From assembly GCA_023055505.1 (NCBI GenBank), contig JALIRH010000001.1, positions 95,014,530 through 95,078,529 on the forward strand: DNA of 64,000 bases, read 5' to 3'. Within the stretch, counting starts at the first letter, position 1; each line of letters begins with the position of its first letter. Position numbers and translations under genes: made by a program. The notes below the pieces were generated by a model. That model saw nothing but the letters and a program-made list of their open reading frames with translations, did not search any database and was not told the DNA's origin. Shown piece by piece: positions 37,162-49,676 of this stretch. The stretch is from Callipepla californica brunnescens. Taxonomy: Eukaryota > Chordata > Aves > Galliformes > Odontophoridae.

Positions 37162-37726
37162 TGTCAATGGTTTACGGGCTGGTTTGGCCAGGCTCTGTGA
37201 CAATTGGTGCAGAGGACCCAAAGACCCACGCCCCGGGAAAGGGTAAAGTGGAAAGGGATAAGGGAAAAAGGGAGATAAGCCTAGAAACAAAACAGCGGCA
37301 ATGATCTGAGGAGGTAAGCTAATTTACTAAATAAGATATCGGAAATAAAACAAACACAATATAATACAATATAATTGGAATTAAAGCTAATAAACCACAT
37401 AAAATGAGAGAGTGTCCAATAAACCAAAGGACTCACGCTAATGCTGAAGGTGAGATGGCAGCGAGCACCCACTGCTGAGTCAATCCCAAAGAAAAAAAAG
37501 TGTCTCGTGACAGGCAAACAGTTTTTATCTTTTCCTCTGAGCAGAAAAACGTAAATATACAAAGCAACACCAAGTCTTCTGGGGAACATAATTCTTCTCT
37601 TCTGAGACAGATGTACCCATAACTATTGATGATCTATGAAGCAGAAGCATTAACTCTTTAATTCTCAATGCACAAAATGATGTTATGATATGAAATACCA
37701 ATATCAAAAATCATAACACCATGACA
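37162..37726 (-). mobile_element. Complete LTR (probable solo LTR), ERVL-like family
   Basis: 565 bp. On the minus strand it starts TGTCATGG and ends CCATTGACA, giving the 5-base inverted ends TGTCA/TGACA. It aligns along its length with the LTR at 53167-53683, over its first 350 bases with 40742-41090, and in U3 with the proviral LTR at 62808-63034. A TATA-like GATAAAA (plus 37523-37529 as ttttatc) probably marks the U3 core promoter. Neither flank shows a primer-binding site or purine tract, so it is likely a solo LTR. I found no clear 5-bp target duplication. Confidence 0.85.
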
Positions 37727-39244
37727 AAAATATAATCTTAGTAAGGCTAAGAAAGCTTATAATCAATAGAAGATATGATGGAAATTCATGTGATTTCAAC
37801 TGTGCTATTAATATTCATGTGAAGAGTGAGAAGTTACGAGTTTGTGCTGGGAGGTCAGAAAGTCTTGCTGAATTACAATCCTTTTTGGGATAGGATGTAG
37901 TTCTTTATAAAACTGACTGTAATTCATTGACTTACTTCAAAATTTTTGATGGTGTTTGTTTGGCTGTGAATAAAGGGTTGTCTCTAAATGTGAGAACTTA
38001 ACAAAAAGGTCTATCTGAGAAGAGATAAGCTTTTCTAGGAAACCTACATCCAAAAAATAAATGAGATTATTACATGGAGATTTAGAAAGTTTTATTTTGC
38101 TGACAGGGGAAAAAAAAAAAAAAAAGAATAACTGGATTTACTTCATTCCTGTTAGGCTTTGATCAATGTTCACATCTGCTGGCCTATTTAAAATAAATGT
38201 GTTTCTGAACTTCTGTGTACTGGCTCACTTATAAATTTTTGCAGTTTTTCACTATCTGTAAATTGGTCAGATATATCTGGAAGCCATAATTCTGTGTGTT
38301 TTTAAAGCTACTCATAACAAGTGATTATTTTTATTTCTATTAATGTTATTTTCTTTCCTAATTAATGAATCAAAATGATTTTTCTGTTGAAGTTCTGTAT
38401 GTGCAGAGTGATCTCTAGTGCAAGTCTTCAGAAGATGGCTTAGAGATACAGGAAACTAATCTAAGTAATACCTGAATGAGTAAAATCTATCAGTCAGTCA
38501 ATTTTCTTCAATTGTAGTTGCAATTTTCTTCTTTGCAAAATGTACATAGCCTGTACATCTACATACTAGCAAGTTCAAAGCAAAGAAATGAAGCCTATTT
38601 AATGCTCCATTATTTGAAGAAGTTAGGGTGTAAAGATTGTTAAGAATTAAAAGTATTGATCTTAAAAGGATTACAGTAAACAATTATCTGGGTTGATGCA
38701 AAGGTTAAAGCACTCCAGGAAATGAAGGCAGTAAAGTGAGTAACACAGAGAAGTGTATACTCTATGAGGATGTTAATTTTTCTGTATTACCTATAGCTTG
38801 AGCCTATGGAAATGGATTAAATGATTAAATCCAGAATGACTAAAGTTATACTATTACCAATATTACATATTTCTAACACAGAAGTGAGTTTGAGTACAAA
38901 ACTCTCGCAGTCAGAAGATAGGTTGATTCGCCTGAGATTTAAAATGATATCTTTGAGTACTGATCTACCTATTCTTACAGCTGAATTGTTTCTTACCAAA
39001 TATATTCTCACTTACTCAAATGAGAATGTCAGTCACAGCTGGTAATTACATTGATTGTATTTTTCCCGTTTGTACTACTACTTATAAAAAGTGGGGTTCT
39101 TTAACCACATTTAATGCAATGATATGACAATGGTATATTGATTTTTCTTTGCTTTTCTTCTGAGATTAAAATGAAGTCTAAGTAAAGAAATACTATCGAT
39201 TTACACTTAAAGTATTAGAACCTTCTGGACTTACTATCATTTTT
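37727..39244. other. AT-rich unassigned sequence
   Basis: Contains an A run at 38110-38125. No gene or repeat recognised. Confidence 0.55.
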
Positions 39245-39870
39245 TCAGAAGCTAATAACTAGTAGAATACCCCAAGGGTCCATACTCAGTCCAGTTCTGA
39301 TTAACCTCTACATTAGTGACCTAGACATTGTGAGAGAACATATCCTCATCAAATTTTCTGACAACTCAAAATCAGAAAGAGTAACTGACACCCCAAAGCA
39401 TCATGCTGCCATCCAGAGGGTCCTCTACTGGCTAGTAAAATTAATTTAAAGGAACCCTTCTAATTTCAACAAGGAGAAAGGCAAAATCTTGAACCCATGG
39501 AGTAATGAACCCAGACACCAGTATATGCCAGCATCCACGAAGTGAGAAAACAGCCTGGCAGAAAAGGATCTGGGGATCCAAGTGGAACATGACCAAATAA
39601 TGTGCCCTTGCCATAAGAATGTTACCCGTGCTGTTGACAGCATTTGTATTGTCAAAAAGTTGAGGGACTTGATATAGATTGACTGATAAACCACACAATA
39701 AAAGATAATTATATCACAAAGTTTATGGACAGAAACTAAGGAAAAGAACAGGTTCTCCAATGAACTGGTCACAGAGCAAGCTAGACAGAGTTCAAGAAGC
39801 AACACTATCAGAAATATTATTTGAATTTTGGGTGGTCTTGCGTGGAACTAGACATTATATATAATGATCC
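39245..39870 (+). mobile_element. CR1 reverse-transcriptase fragment
   Basis: Plus-strand CR1 from accccaagggtccatactca (PQGS-type RT motif) through ttagtgacctagacattg, gccatccagagggtcctcta and cttgccataagaatgttacc. No 3' tail. The overlapping 85- and 119-codon minus-strand frames (39441-39805) are shadows of it. Confidence 0.75.
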
Positions 39871-40741
39871 TTGTGGATCCTTCCACTTTGGGATATTATA
39901 TTACATAAACTGTATATAAGAAAAGAAAAACCGTCTGCTATTATTATTAGCTAAAACTGCTTTCCCTAAAAATGGGAAGCATTAATACAAAGATCTTTCT
40001 CCAAAGCAGTTAGAGTAATTAAAAAATTACCAAAGGTAATGATGAGTTTCTCTGTTACTATACATAAGACAAATAGGAAGAAAAATATGACTGTTTAAAA
40101 AACTAACAATTTACACAAATCGTGAGACCTGAAGCAGAAATTAATTAATATTATCTTATCATCGGAGTGTAACAGTAAATCATCATCAAAAAATCTTGTA
40201 CTATTATGTCTTTGAATTTGTACCACTATTTTTTCTTCTGGCGACAGAGATTTGTTAGATATCAGGTAGTAGAATACACAAACAAGATTTTACAAAAAGA
40301 TTATTAGCATTGTAAAGTAGATTAACATCTAGATGCTTTGAGAGTTCATAAATACTGAAGTGTGGCTAATTTCACAGGAAGAAGATACAGTTTTATAATG
40401 GAACACAATTTCTTTCACTGGATATTCTGTGATTGTGGCCTTCCTAAGGATAAAAAATTAAAGGAATATTTTCACCACACTGGATTTGAATTGATAAAAA
40501 ATATTAAAGTACAATTATGTACTTTATTCTGCCAGATCTGTTTTCCCATGTTTATTTCTTTCATGTTGATAATCTCTTTTCTTATTATGCCCAGCAAAAA
40601 ACACAGAATTCCTCATAAGATCCTTACTTTGAGAAAGCGGAGATAGGATGTCTGAGCAAAAGTAAAATCTTCTATGTTTTCTGGTGGCTTTTGTTTGTTT
40701 GTTTATGGTACCTGGTTTTACAGTGCGTCATATTGCAAGGT
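39871..40741. other. AT-rich unassigned sequence
   Basis: A 94-codon plus frame at 40362-40646 has no recognisable domain. Nothing else is seen. Confidence 0.5.
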
Positions 40742-41090
40742 TGTCATGGTTTTATGATTTTTGGCTTTGGTATTCCACATCATAACATCATGTAGTGCAT
40801 TAAGAGTTGGAGAGTTAACGCTCCAGCCCCATGGATCATTGATAATTCCAGGTATACCTGTCTCAGAAGAGAAGAAGAACCACATTCCCCAGAGGACTTT
40901 GCAACGATTTGTATTTTTAAGAGTTTTCCGCTCAGAGGGAACAGATAAAAACTCTCTGCAGTCACGGGACACTCTCTTTCCTTCGGGATCGACTCAGCAG
41001 TGGGTACTCGTTGCCGTCTCACCTCCAGTGTTAGCGTAAGCCCTTCGGTTTATCGGACACTATTGCTCATTTTATTTGATTTATTAGCTT
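40742..41090 (+). mobile_element. LTR of the TGTCA family, 3'-truncated
   Basis: Starts TGTCATGG exactly as the copy at 37162-37726. It shares cataacatcatgtagtgcat, a TATA-like gataaaa (40944-40950), actcagcagtgggtactcgt and the ggtttatcggacac block, then loses similarity near gatttattagctt. The last 150-200 bases of the LTR (U5 side) are missing. Confidence 0.87.
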
Positions 41091-44000
41091 CAATTCAGAT
41101 TAGGCATCAACATTGTAGATGTCAATCATGAAGTGAAAGGAATCTCTTTCAAATGGTTATTCAGTTTAGATAATTGAAATGCTGAAAATCCTCACACCTT
41201 ATTTATATGTATTTAAAAACGTCTGAAAAGAATAACTCCTAAAATGATACCAAACATCCTTAAGAAAATTATTTTGTTCACTAAGTTTATTTTTTGGTTA
41301 AGATTATTCATTGTGTAAATAAATACAGTACAGTAATTAAATTGATCAGGAAAGGAGATTCATCCTGGAGTGACATAGTTTAAATTACTTTTTGAGATCA
41401 ATGTTATCAGTCATCCGTAGAATGTTTACAGCAAGTGTAATAAATGTGAGGCTAACTTCTATAGTGTTTTGTTGAAATCCATTCATAATAGAATTTTTTA
41501 AAATCTTTTTTTAAATATTCCAGCATTCTAATTATCATAGTTCTACATTGATAACAGTTGTATTTTGGTTTTTTTTTTTTTTAATTTTCCTTCCGTTTTT
41601 TAACATATAGATAACTGAAACAAATTACAGAAACTGAATGTTCTTCCAGTCATGGCTGACCCTTACATCATTCTTTTTACAGAAAACAGACACTATAAGT
41701 GATTGTCCATTCTCTAGGATTGCACCTCACTTTTTGTATACAGTTCAAATGCCACTCAGTAATCCTTGTGCATTCCTTTTTCAGAAGTTGAAAATGAGAT
41801 TTGATTCACTAAATACAAATTTTCTGGAATGTATTCTAGTTTCTCTCCCTCTTCATTCAATGGCACTTCTGAAACATCACTTGTTTTCTCTATTTGCAGG
41901 ACACTATTTGAGATCGAATTAATTACACACTTGATTTAATAGTAACTATTTAATTAATAGATGCATTGCCTTCTAGAAGTGGCTATCATAATACATCTGT
42001 CCTGAAGGAGGTCTAGCAGTTTGATCCACTGCCTCTATTTCAGTATCTAGCATGACCTATTATTTGCTAGCATATAGTGACTGTTATCCAACTGTCCCTC
42101 TAGAATAATGTGATTTTTTTCACAATTTTATATTTAATGGTACTATGTAAATATTTCAGCTACACTGCTACACTGCAGCCAGTAATATTGTATGCATCTG
42201 TTTAGGTTAAGTAGATCTCCAAACCTGTATGTTAAATTAGATGTCTAATCTTCAGACATTTAAAATTAGGTAAAATTAATTAATTCTGTAAATGTGATTG
42301 AGTCAAAGTTTCAACAAATATGTGCAGTCGATTTTATGCAAGTATCTATGTGAGGAATTGGTAGCTGAAGGCATAACTCTAGTCAGTACAGAAATCTGTC
42401 ACCTGTAATATGCATAGATCTCTACACCACATAGACTTCTCAGGTACTCTAGGGAATCACAAATGGTATTTGAGACCATTGTATAGGCAACTGAATATAT
42501 TGCCCAGTAGTTTCCCAGATGCTAGTAGACAATTCCATGTGTGTGTCTGATTTGGAGCTGAATTACATATATATATGTGTGTGATAGTGTATTTCCACTA
42601 CTAATGCACACATTTTTTCCCAATTACTTAATCTGGTCAATTTATAAAATGGAACAGATATTTGTTGTTTTGCTGTTAGGTTATGTAGAAACTTCTGCCT
42701 TAAGATTGTGAGCATGATTATCTCTGACCTTTGCATTTCTCATTACCAGTTTTCTCTATCTGATAAGACTGAGTAGAATTGAATTACAATTAAGAATCAT
42801 AGCTCACAAAATACTGTAAAATACTGTAATAACATTTTTTTATCAAAGTTGGAAAGGACTGTATTAAAGATTACATTCTTATCAGAAAGTAAATTTGAAA
42901 TTAAAGTGAAAAGCTAGAGAGCAGATTTTCAGATCATAAAGTGAGAATGAATTACTAAATTCATTGTTAATCATTTTGTGATATATAAAAATTGTTCTAC
43001 TAAGACATTACAGTAATATTAAACAGCTACAATAAAAGGACATATCCAATTTAATCGGTTAAACCCTTTTTTTCCTCACAGGACAAAACTGATCTGTTCT
43101 TTAAAAGTAAAATTCACTAAGTTACATTTTTGTCTTCAGTAACATCTATACACCATACAGAATATGTGAAATATTTTGCAAGTGATTCAGAAATTTCAAT
43201 ACCTGTGTTCGCTCCCTTCCCTCCTCTCTCTGCCCCCCTAATTTTTTTTCTTTTTTTTCTTTTTTGTTGGTAGATATGCCATAATAACTACAGTCTTCTG
43301 GTCTAAGAGAAGATGTATTACCATTTCCACATAAATTAGATAAAAGCATTGGTACTGGAACTAGATCAGTGTGCTCAGGTTGTGGCTCATTGTCAAATAG
43401 TACTGAGCTGAATCACTTTACAGGCTCTAATGACTCTATTTCCTCTGGGAGTAATGACAGTTATTAGGTCATGATCAAAAACTCCCCAGTAGCCAACTAT
43501 AAACTGTTTTCGTTTGGAGAAGAATTATACTCAATATATTAAATACTTTGTAATAATATACCTCAATTTTATTATTTTTATGTTCTCTTTTGTCATTCAG
43601 TAGGAAAGGTTTAGAGCAAATAAATCAAACAAACAAAAAATAATTCAAGGAAAAGAATATTAAGTAACATATAGTGAAAAGCAGGCTTTACAAGAATTTT
43701 CTGAAATACAGATACAAATCTCCTGAGTATAAAGATATCTGAAAAGGTATGAGGACAGGACACACAATAACAACACAAAGAAAATTTAAGAATTATTATT
43801 TTTTAGCACTTCAAATACTTAGAACAGCCAGTAATGTCACTCTAGTTTGTGTTGTCATTAGTAATAATGAGAGACAGTCAAACCTAAGGCTTTTGCCTTA
43901 CTCTGAAAGATTACATTGATTTAGTTTAGGGAAAAAATAGAGGTCTCGTATTTCAAAAGAGAAACTTCATCAAAGTGTAGGAACTGTTTACTAAACTGAG

Positions 44001-45689
44001 GATTTGCATTTAGAATACTTAATCTAATCTTACAATTTGTATTTTATTTGTTTTCTTTTTCTGAGGATGGTGCTGTGAGCTTATAAAGTATATTAAAAAG
44101 TAGATGTTCAAAGAAACACCAGTACTAAGCTTCAGCGGTGGGAAGGAATATAATCATTCTTTTTGAAAGACTGGCCTCACAATGAGAAAACAAATAAGTG
44201 ACTTTTCTAGGTTCATCACAGAATATTAATTAATTCCTCTTATTAATAGTACTCATGTATGTATTGAATTTGAACATAAATTTTGCATAGCAGTACTTAG
44301 ATAAAAGTTCAGTGGATTAACAATCCTTTCTTCTTTATTAGCAGTTTTTCCTGTGAAAATTTTATAAATTGGTAGGCTGAAAGATAATCATGTAACTTTG
44401 CATTTTCTCTTTCTTCTGTATAGTGCTGAACACATAGTTTCTATGCTCTTTCACAGTTTCCTCAATGCTTTAATCCATCCATACATTTCTCAATGTATAT
44501 TATCTAGTGGTTTGCTAAATTATTCAAGCAAAACCCTTATCTATATGTTAAATTTTCAGAGAAGAGCACTGTATGTATGCATTTACGCTTCCAATTCAAA
44601 ATACAAAAAAGAGAGAAATGCCTTTTAAAATAAAAATAAAAAAATAGTGTTATTACATTTATTGTCAAGATGACAGATAAACAAAATTGTATATATTTAT
44701 GTAGTAGATATAGATATAAACATGGTAAAATAAGTTATTTTAGTTTCTAAACAGCAGAAGAGAACCTAAACCTCAAAAAGAATATAAAATAAGAGAGAGA
44801 GATAAGACAGAGAGTGAGAAAGCTGTTTCATTTTGGAAATAGTGTCCTTCTCACCATACTCCCCTGCAGACAGAGACTTAATTACACTATAGGTGAAAAA
44901 CTCAAAAACTTTAGGTATAAAAGCTCAAAATGGCTGCCCTCAGTAAACTGCTGACTCTGTATTTCTAAAAAGAAAAGGATATGACTTGTAAAGAAACATC
45001 AGCTCTGGAAGGTGCACTCAGAACATAAAAAAGACCCAGTTCTGAAGAAGAGAGGGAAACAAGGCTTACGAGGGACCACTGCAGAAAAGTTTTTCCAAGT
45101 AATTGATCTAGGTAACAAATGAGAAAAGATCTTTCATTTAAAAGCCAGAGGAAACATTCAAATTTAATAATTAGTTTTTACTTTACCCAGTCAATACACA
45201 TTATGCACCTTCTAGCCCACCTGACTTTTTAAATTAAACATGAATAAATCCAAAGATCTTTGGAATAACATTCAATTTTAATATAAACACTAATTATCCA
45301 AACATTATCCATTACTAGTATCTTTCAGCAAAGCAAGATGACAGAAAAACGTCATTCTTGACACATTGAAAATAGTTTTCTTCTCTGTTTTAAGACACTC
45401 TACTACTAGACAACTCATATTGCTTAAGATAGTAATTAAGGATTTGTTACTGTTTTCCCTGTTTTTCTGTTGTCCTTTCCTTCTTTTCTAGCATGTCAGT
45501 TTAGGTCCAACTATGCTGCTCAGAAACTGTAATAAAGTTTCTTTAAAGCTTCTTAAACTGCACAGTAAAGACAAACATCTTCTCTGAGACACTTAAAATG
45601 AAACCATCAAAGAAGAAATGTGCTTATTTATTATTATGGCTAAACTACAATATCAGAGTTGAAAATCTGCTGTATTCTTTGTTTCTTCT
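41091..45689. other. Long AT-rich unassigned tract
   Basis: About 4.6 kb with no recognised gene or repeat. A 94-codon frame at 41638-41922 and a 76-codon frame at 44398-44628 have no recognisable domain. Confidence 0.55.
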
Positions 45690-45960
45690 TAAAACATACA
45701 GCTGACTCCTACAGCCACACTGCGGGGAACTGCTGTGTCCAGCAGTTAAGATGGCAGCACCTTGAGGGGAAATGTATCAAAGAAAACAGTAAATGTAATG
45801 CACAGCTGTTGACAGAGAGAAGAGCAAGGCATAAAAGGTGTGAGAAGCAGGCCTACTACCAGTGTCAGTAAACCAGTGAGGGAGGACAAGACTTGTGAAT
45901 CCCCTGGAGAGGACCATGTGGGAGAAAACATCCATGCTGTAGATCTCCACATATGTTTGG
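45690..45960 (+). mobile_element. Old LTR-like interspersed repeat, copy 3 (partial)
   Basis: Purine-rich block with gacagagagaagagcaaggc, ccagtgtcagtaaaccagtg and ccctggagaggaccatgtgg, resembling the left half of the element at 29830-30640. The AT-rich right half is not found. Confidence 0.35.
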
Positions 45961-47691
45961 TGAGTTTTTGCTTGTTTTCTTTTCCCCTCCTTGAACTCAT
46001 AAGGCTGAGGTTTCCAAGCATAATTAAATGTAAGTGCACTTGATTCAGATCACCCTTCTGCAATACATCCTTAAACATTCATGGTGTAAAGCATGAGACA
46101 TGTCTTCTAGAAAACTTTAAATGACAGATAAAATACTCAGCCTAAATATCTACTGAGTTTATTGAGATGTGATAAAAAATAAGTAAAACTAGATTAAAAT
46201 TATTCTTGCAAATAATATAGGCTGTCATAATGAAAAATTATTTTCAACATTTTTTTCTTCTTAAAATATGGTACAAAACACTCTTGCATTTAAAGATCTC
46301 AGTGTTTCATGAAGGGTAATTTTTTTTCATAAATAATGTCAGATGGAATGAGATAAAATAGAAGGGATTTGGTAAAACAGCTCAATCTTGGACTGCCTTG
46401 AGTAATTTACTGATCTCAATGACTGGGAATTTTTACATCACAGTAATTTATTGATATTTTGTACAGATTTGACTGAAGATTACTTTTATGTCTGATTTCT
46501 CTGAAAAATCATATCAGGCTTCAGGTACATCATACAATTGCGTACACAGCTGATTGATTTTCATGAGCAATTTAATTTACACTCTGAAAATTGAGAAGTT
46601 GAACTGTTAGAAGTTCTTTAAAGCCAGTTCTCTGAACTAACTGTTCAGAAGGTGAGAATTGCCAGGGTGGTAGTATACGCCTTCCACATCACATAGTAGC
46701 TAGGTCTGGGGATTTTTTTACTTCAGAATCCAGGAAAATCAACCCATATATGAGAAAATGTATTGATGAAACATCATCCATGAATAGCTGAAACTACTGA
46801 CATATTGCTGTTAGGTCCCAAAACAGCTTCCATCACTTAATTATTTTATTACCACTTTTTCTATTCACATTTTAAATTTTTGATTATGCTCTTCTGAACT
46901 GTATATACAATACTTCTGATATTTCTTTTCGAAATGGAACAATTTTACATTTTTAAAACATCATTTTTGAACTAAGGTTTCAGAACATTTTTGTGATCAC
47001 TCTCCATAGGTATTTTGGAGCTTTTACATCATTCATGATTTTGTAGTATCAAATTATTCAGCCTTCTTGTTTGAAGTTCTTTCATGCTGTTTCCAATAGA
47101 CTGAGGCTATCAGCTAAAGCATGCTTCACAGGAATTGAACAGCTGTGAAACTTTTTTGTTGAAAATGAACTAATCAATTCAATGTAAATCTTGACTTTTA
47201 TGTGGATATTTCTTCACATAAAACTTACAACTGGAAAATATACAAATATATGTTTTTAAAAGAGTTAAACAGTGGTGCACATTTGGGTCTCAGAAGTAAG
47301 ACTTCCAGAAACTTCAGGGAAGTTCAAACAGTTTTCAAAACTGTGATGTCATTCTTTGTACAAGCAGTAGTTGACTTGTTTATGAAATCTTTCATGTGCT
47401 GTCTGTGTTGTGTCAACCTCTCCACCAGAAGCCTACTATGCTCACATTTAAGATAAATATCCAATTTTCTTACTCTGACTTCTTTATTTCCCTGTACCAT
47501 TCTTTTTCAGCTTGTTTTTTAACTGTTTGTCTCGATGACACTGTAATTTCTGATCATAAAGATGGAAATTTAGTTGTATCAGCCAACACTGTAAGTGGCA
47601 GTGTCCTATACTAGGAACTGAAATGTCTTTGCTCTCTTTTACTTAGGTTCAGTACATAACATTATTGTCACTCTCAAATCATTTGCACTAC

Positions 47692-47710
47692 AAAAAAAAA
47701 AAAAAAAAAA
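47692..47710. repeat. 19-base A homopolymer
   Basis: Uninterrupted A run with no polyadenylation signal just upstream. Confidence 0.95.
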
Positions 47711-48395
47711 GCATAAAACACAGATATTGGAACTTATCAGTGAAACTTAAGCCGATTATAGAGAAAATAATAAATCTCCTTTTATTTCAATTATACTCTT
47801 GCACATGCAAATCTTCCGTAGCTACAAAGAAAAAAAAAAGGAAACCACAAAAAAACAAAAAAAGGTTTTGCATATGTGAAATTCTCTTTAAATTCAATTT
47901 GAAGATGTTTTCTTCCTAGCTAGTAATTTTTCACACATTACTAAAGTTAGACTGAGATTCACTTCCAAACTTAGATAATGGGTGCCTAAATTGGCCCATG
48001 TGAATTGTGTTTCTAATCTCCCACAATAGTAAAGAAAAAAAAAATGTGGTTACTACTCTAAATAGAAGCATCAAATATCATTTGAAATTCTCTGGAGCAT
48101 CCAAAATATCTGCAGAGGATGAAGAATACCAGTGAGAAACTTTAGGAGTTTTCCACTGCTGTTGAATGTCTTCCACTGTTAACATTCAGGACAATCAACC
48201 ATAAGGAAGAAAACCAACCATAGGGAAGAAATTTTTTAATAGCTTTCATATCTACATAGCAAGAACTGACATATGAAGAGTGGTTTTAAGTTCAAGACCT
48301 AAACTTTTCTTTAGGGTTTCTAGATAATTTCATATGCTTTGTGTCACATAATGGAGCAAAGCAAAAAAAAAAAAAAAGCCTACAGAAAATATTAC

Positions 48396-48400
<5 letters not shown>

Positions 48401-48431
<31 letters not shown>
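48401..48431. repeat. 31-base A homopolymer
   Basis: The longest homopolymer in the window. A second A run of 15 lies 23 bases upstream (48363-48377). Confidence 0.95.
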
Positions 48432-48434
<3 letters not shown>

Positions 48435-49649
48435 GCAGATGCAAACTTCTCCTGTCATCTTGTAATAATGTGTTGCTCATTTCTACATGAATAAATTTAT
48501 CTATATGAATTAAAATATAGTAGTGTTGTGGGTTTTTTGTTTGTTTGTTTTCCTGCTGGTCTTAATATCTTATTTGGAACCTCAAAAGTAAACTTGGTGG
48601 AGAACCAAGTATGATGTATGTTTACATCATAAGTATTCTCAGAAGGAAGAAGTCATGCCTTCAACCAGAATAGTAAGTAGGGAATAAGTAATTTGTAGCT
48701 CATAGATGATCCTCTAATAAGAAGTAGTTACTAAAGTAGCATTAACTAAAGAAAATATTAAAAACCTTTCCTGAAGTTTTATTTTGAAAACAAATTTCTC
48801 TTTGAAAAGAGAGTAAGAGCAAGCGACAAGAACTAATTTGCTGCAATTTCTTCTTTGGACTGCATACCCCAAACCATTTAGTACCCTGTTTTTAAAATTT
48901 CTCTTTTGATTCTAGTGTTGTTGTTATACTCATTTATTTGTTCTATTTTTATTAGACAAAGAGTCAATACATATTTTATTGACAAACAGTTCAAACAACA
49001 GTAAATTGTAGCAAATATTAGATGCTGGTTTTTCGTAATATAAAACTCTGGATTTCAGATTGTTATGATTTCATCTACCCCTAAAATATCCATTGATTAA
49101 CTGCACCTGTTGCCACTTGTGCTTCATATACCTTTAAAAATACCCTTACTGAGATGGGGAATGCACCAGAAGAAGGGGGAAGATGCCTTCTCTGTCAACC
49201 TATTCATTATAAAGAACCTGTGGACTACAAGGAATAAAAAAAAATAAGAATCACTGGAGAGGGATGAAAGTCTCCCTCAAAGAGAGTCCTCTGGGAGGAA
49301 GAGAGTTCATACCTGATCTTTTAGTGGAGGATTCAGGTTATGACTCTGGGCATCTTCATTCTCCTCCAGGGGATATCTGCAGAGATAGTCTAAACAGTGA
49401 TCTACATGGGGATGAAAGTACAACTTATGAAACTTGAAATGGAAAATAACTTAAAATGTATTTGATGCATGGAAAATATAAAATGCCTTGGAGGAGAGAA
49501 AAGGAAATTAAAGATGAACAATTTTAGTTCTTTGTTTTTTTTATTTACAGATATGATTTGATTTTAAAAACTAAAAATTCTTCTTGACTTTCTTCGTATA
49601 TCTTGTCTCTTGCCTCTAAGGTTTAGGATAGAGAGAATGAAGTTTCCTT

Positions 49650-49676
49650 AAAAAAAAAAAAAAAAAAAAAAAAAAA
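49650..49676. repeat. 27-base A homopolymer
   Basis: Uninterrupted A run between unassigned sequences. Confidence 0.95.

Noticed and set aside
37018..37290. 90-codon minus-strand frame over the LTR end
   Set aside because: Half of it is LTR sequence and the rest has no retroviral motif.
39446..39805. 119-codon minus-strand open frame
   Set aside because: It is antisense to a CR1 reverse-transcriptase fragment and has no domain of its own.
40362..40646. 94-codon plus-strand frame with a hydrophobic stretch
   Set aside because: No domain, no codon bias and no supporting splice or promoter context; typical of AT-rich chance frames.
37727..40741. 37162 and 40742 LTRs as the two ends of one provirus
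   Set aside because: They lie in opposite orientations and the DNA between them shows no gag or pol.
41638..41922. 94-codon plus-strand frame
   Set aside because: No recognisable domain and no conserved motif; likely chance.
48401..48431. A31 run as the tail of a processed pseudogene
   Set aside because: No AATAAA or ATTAAA at the usual distance upstream and no coding relic.
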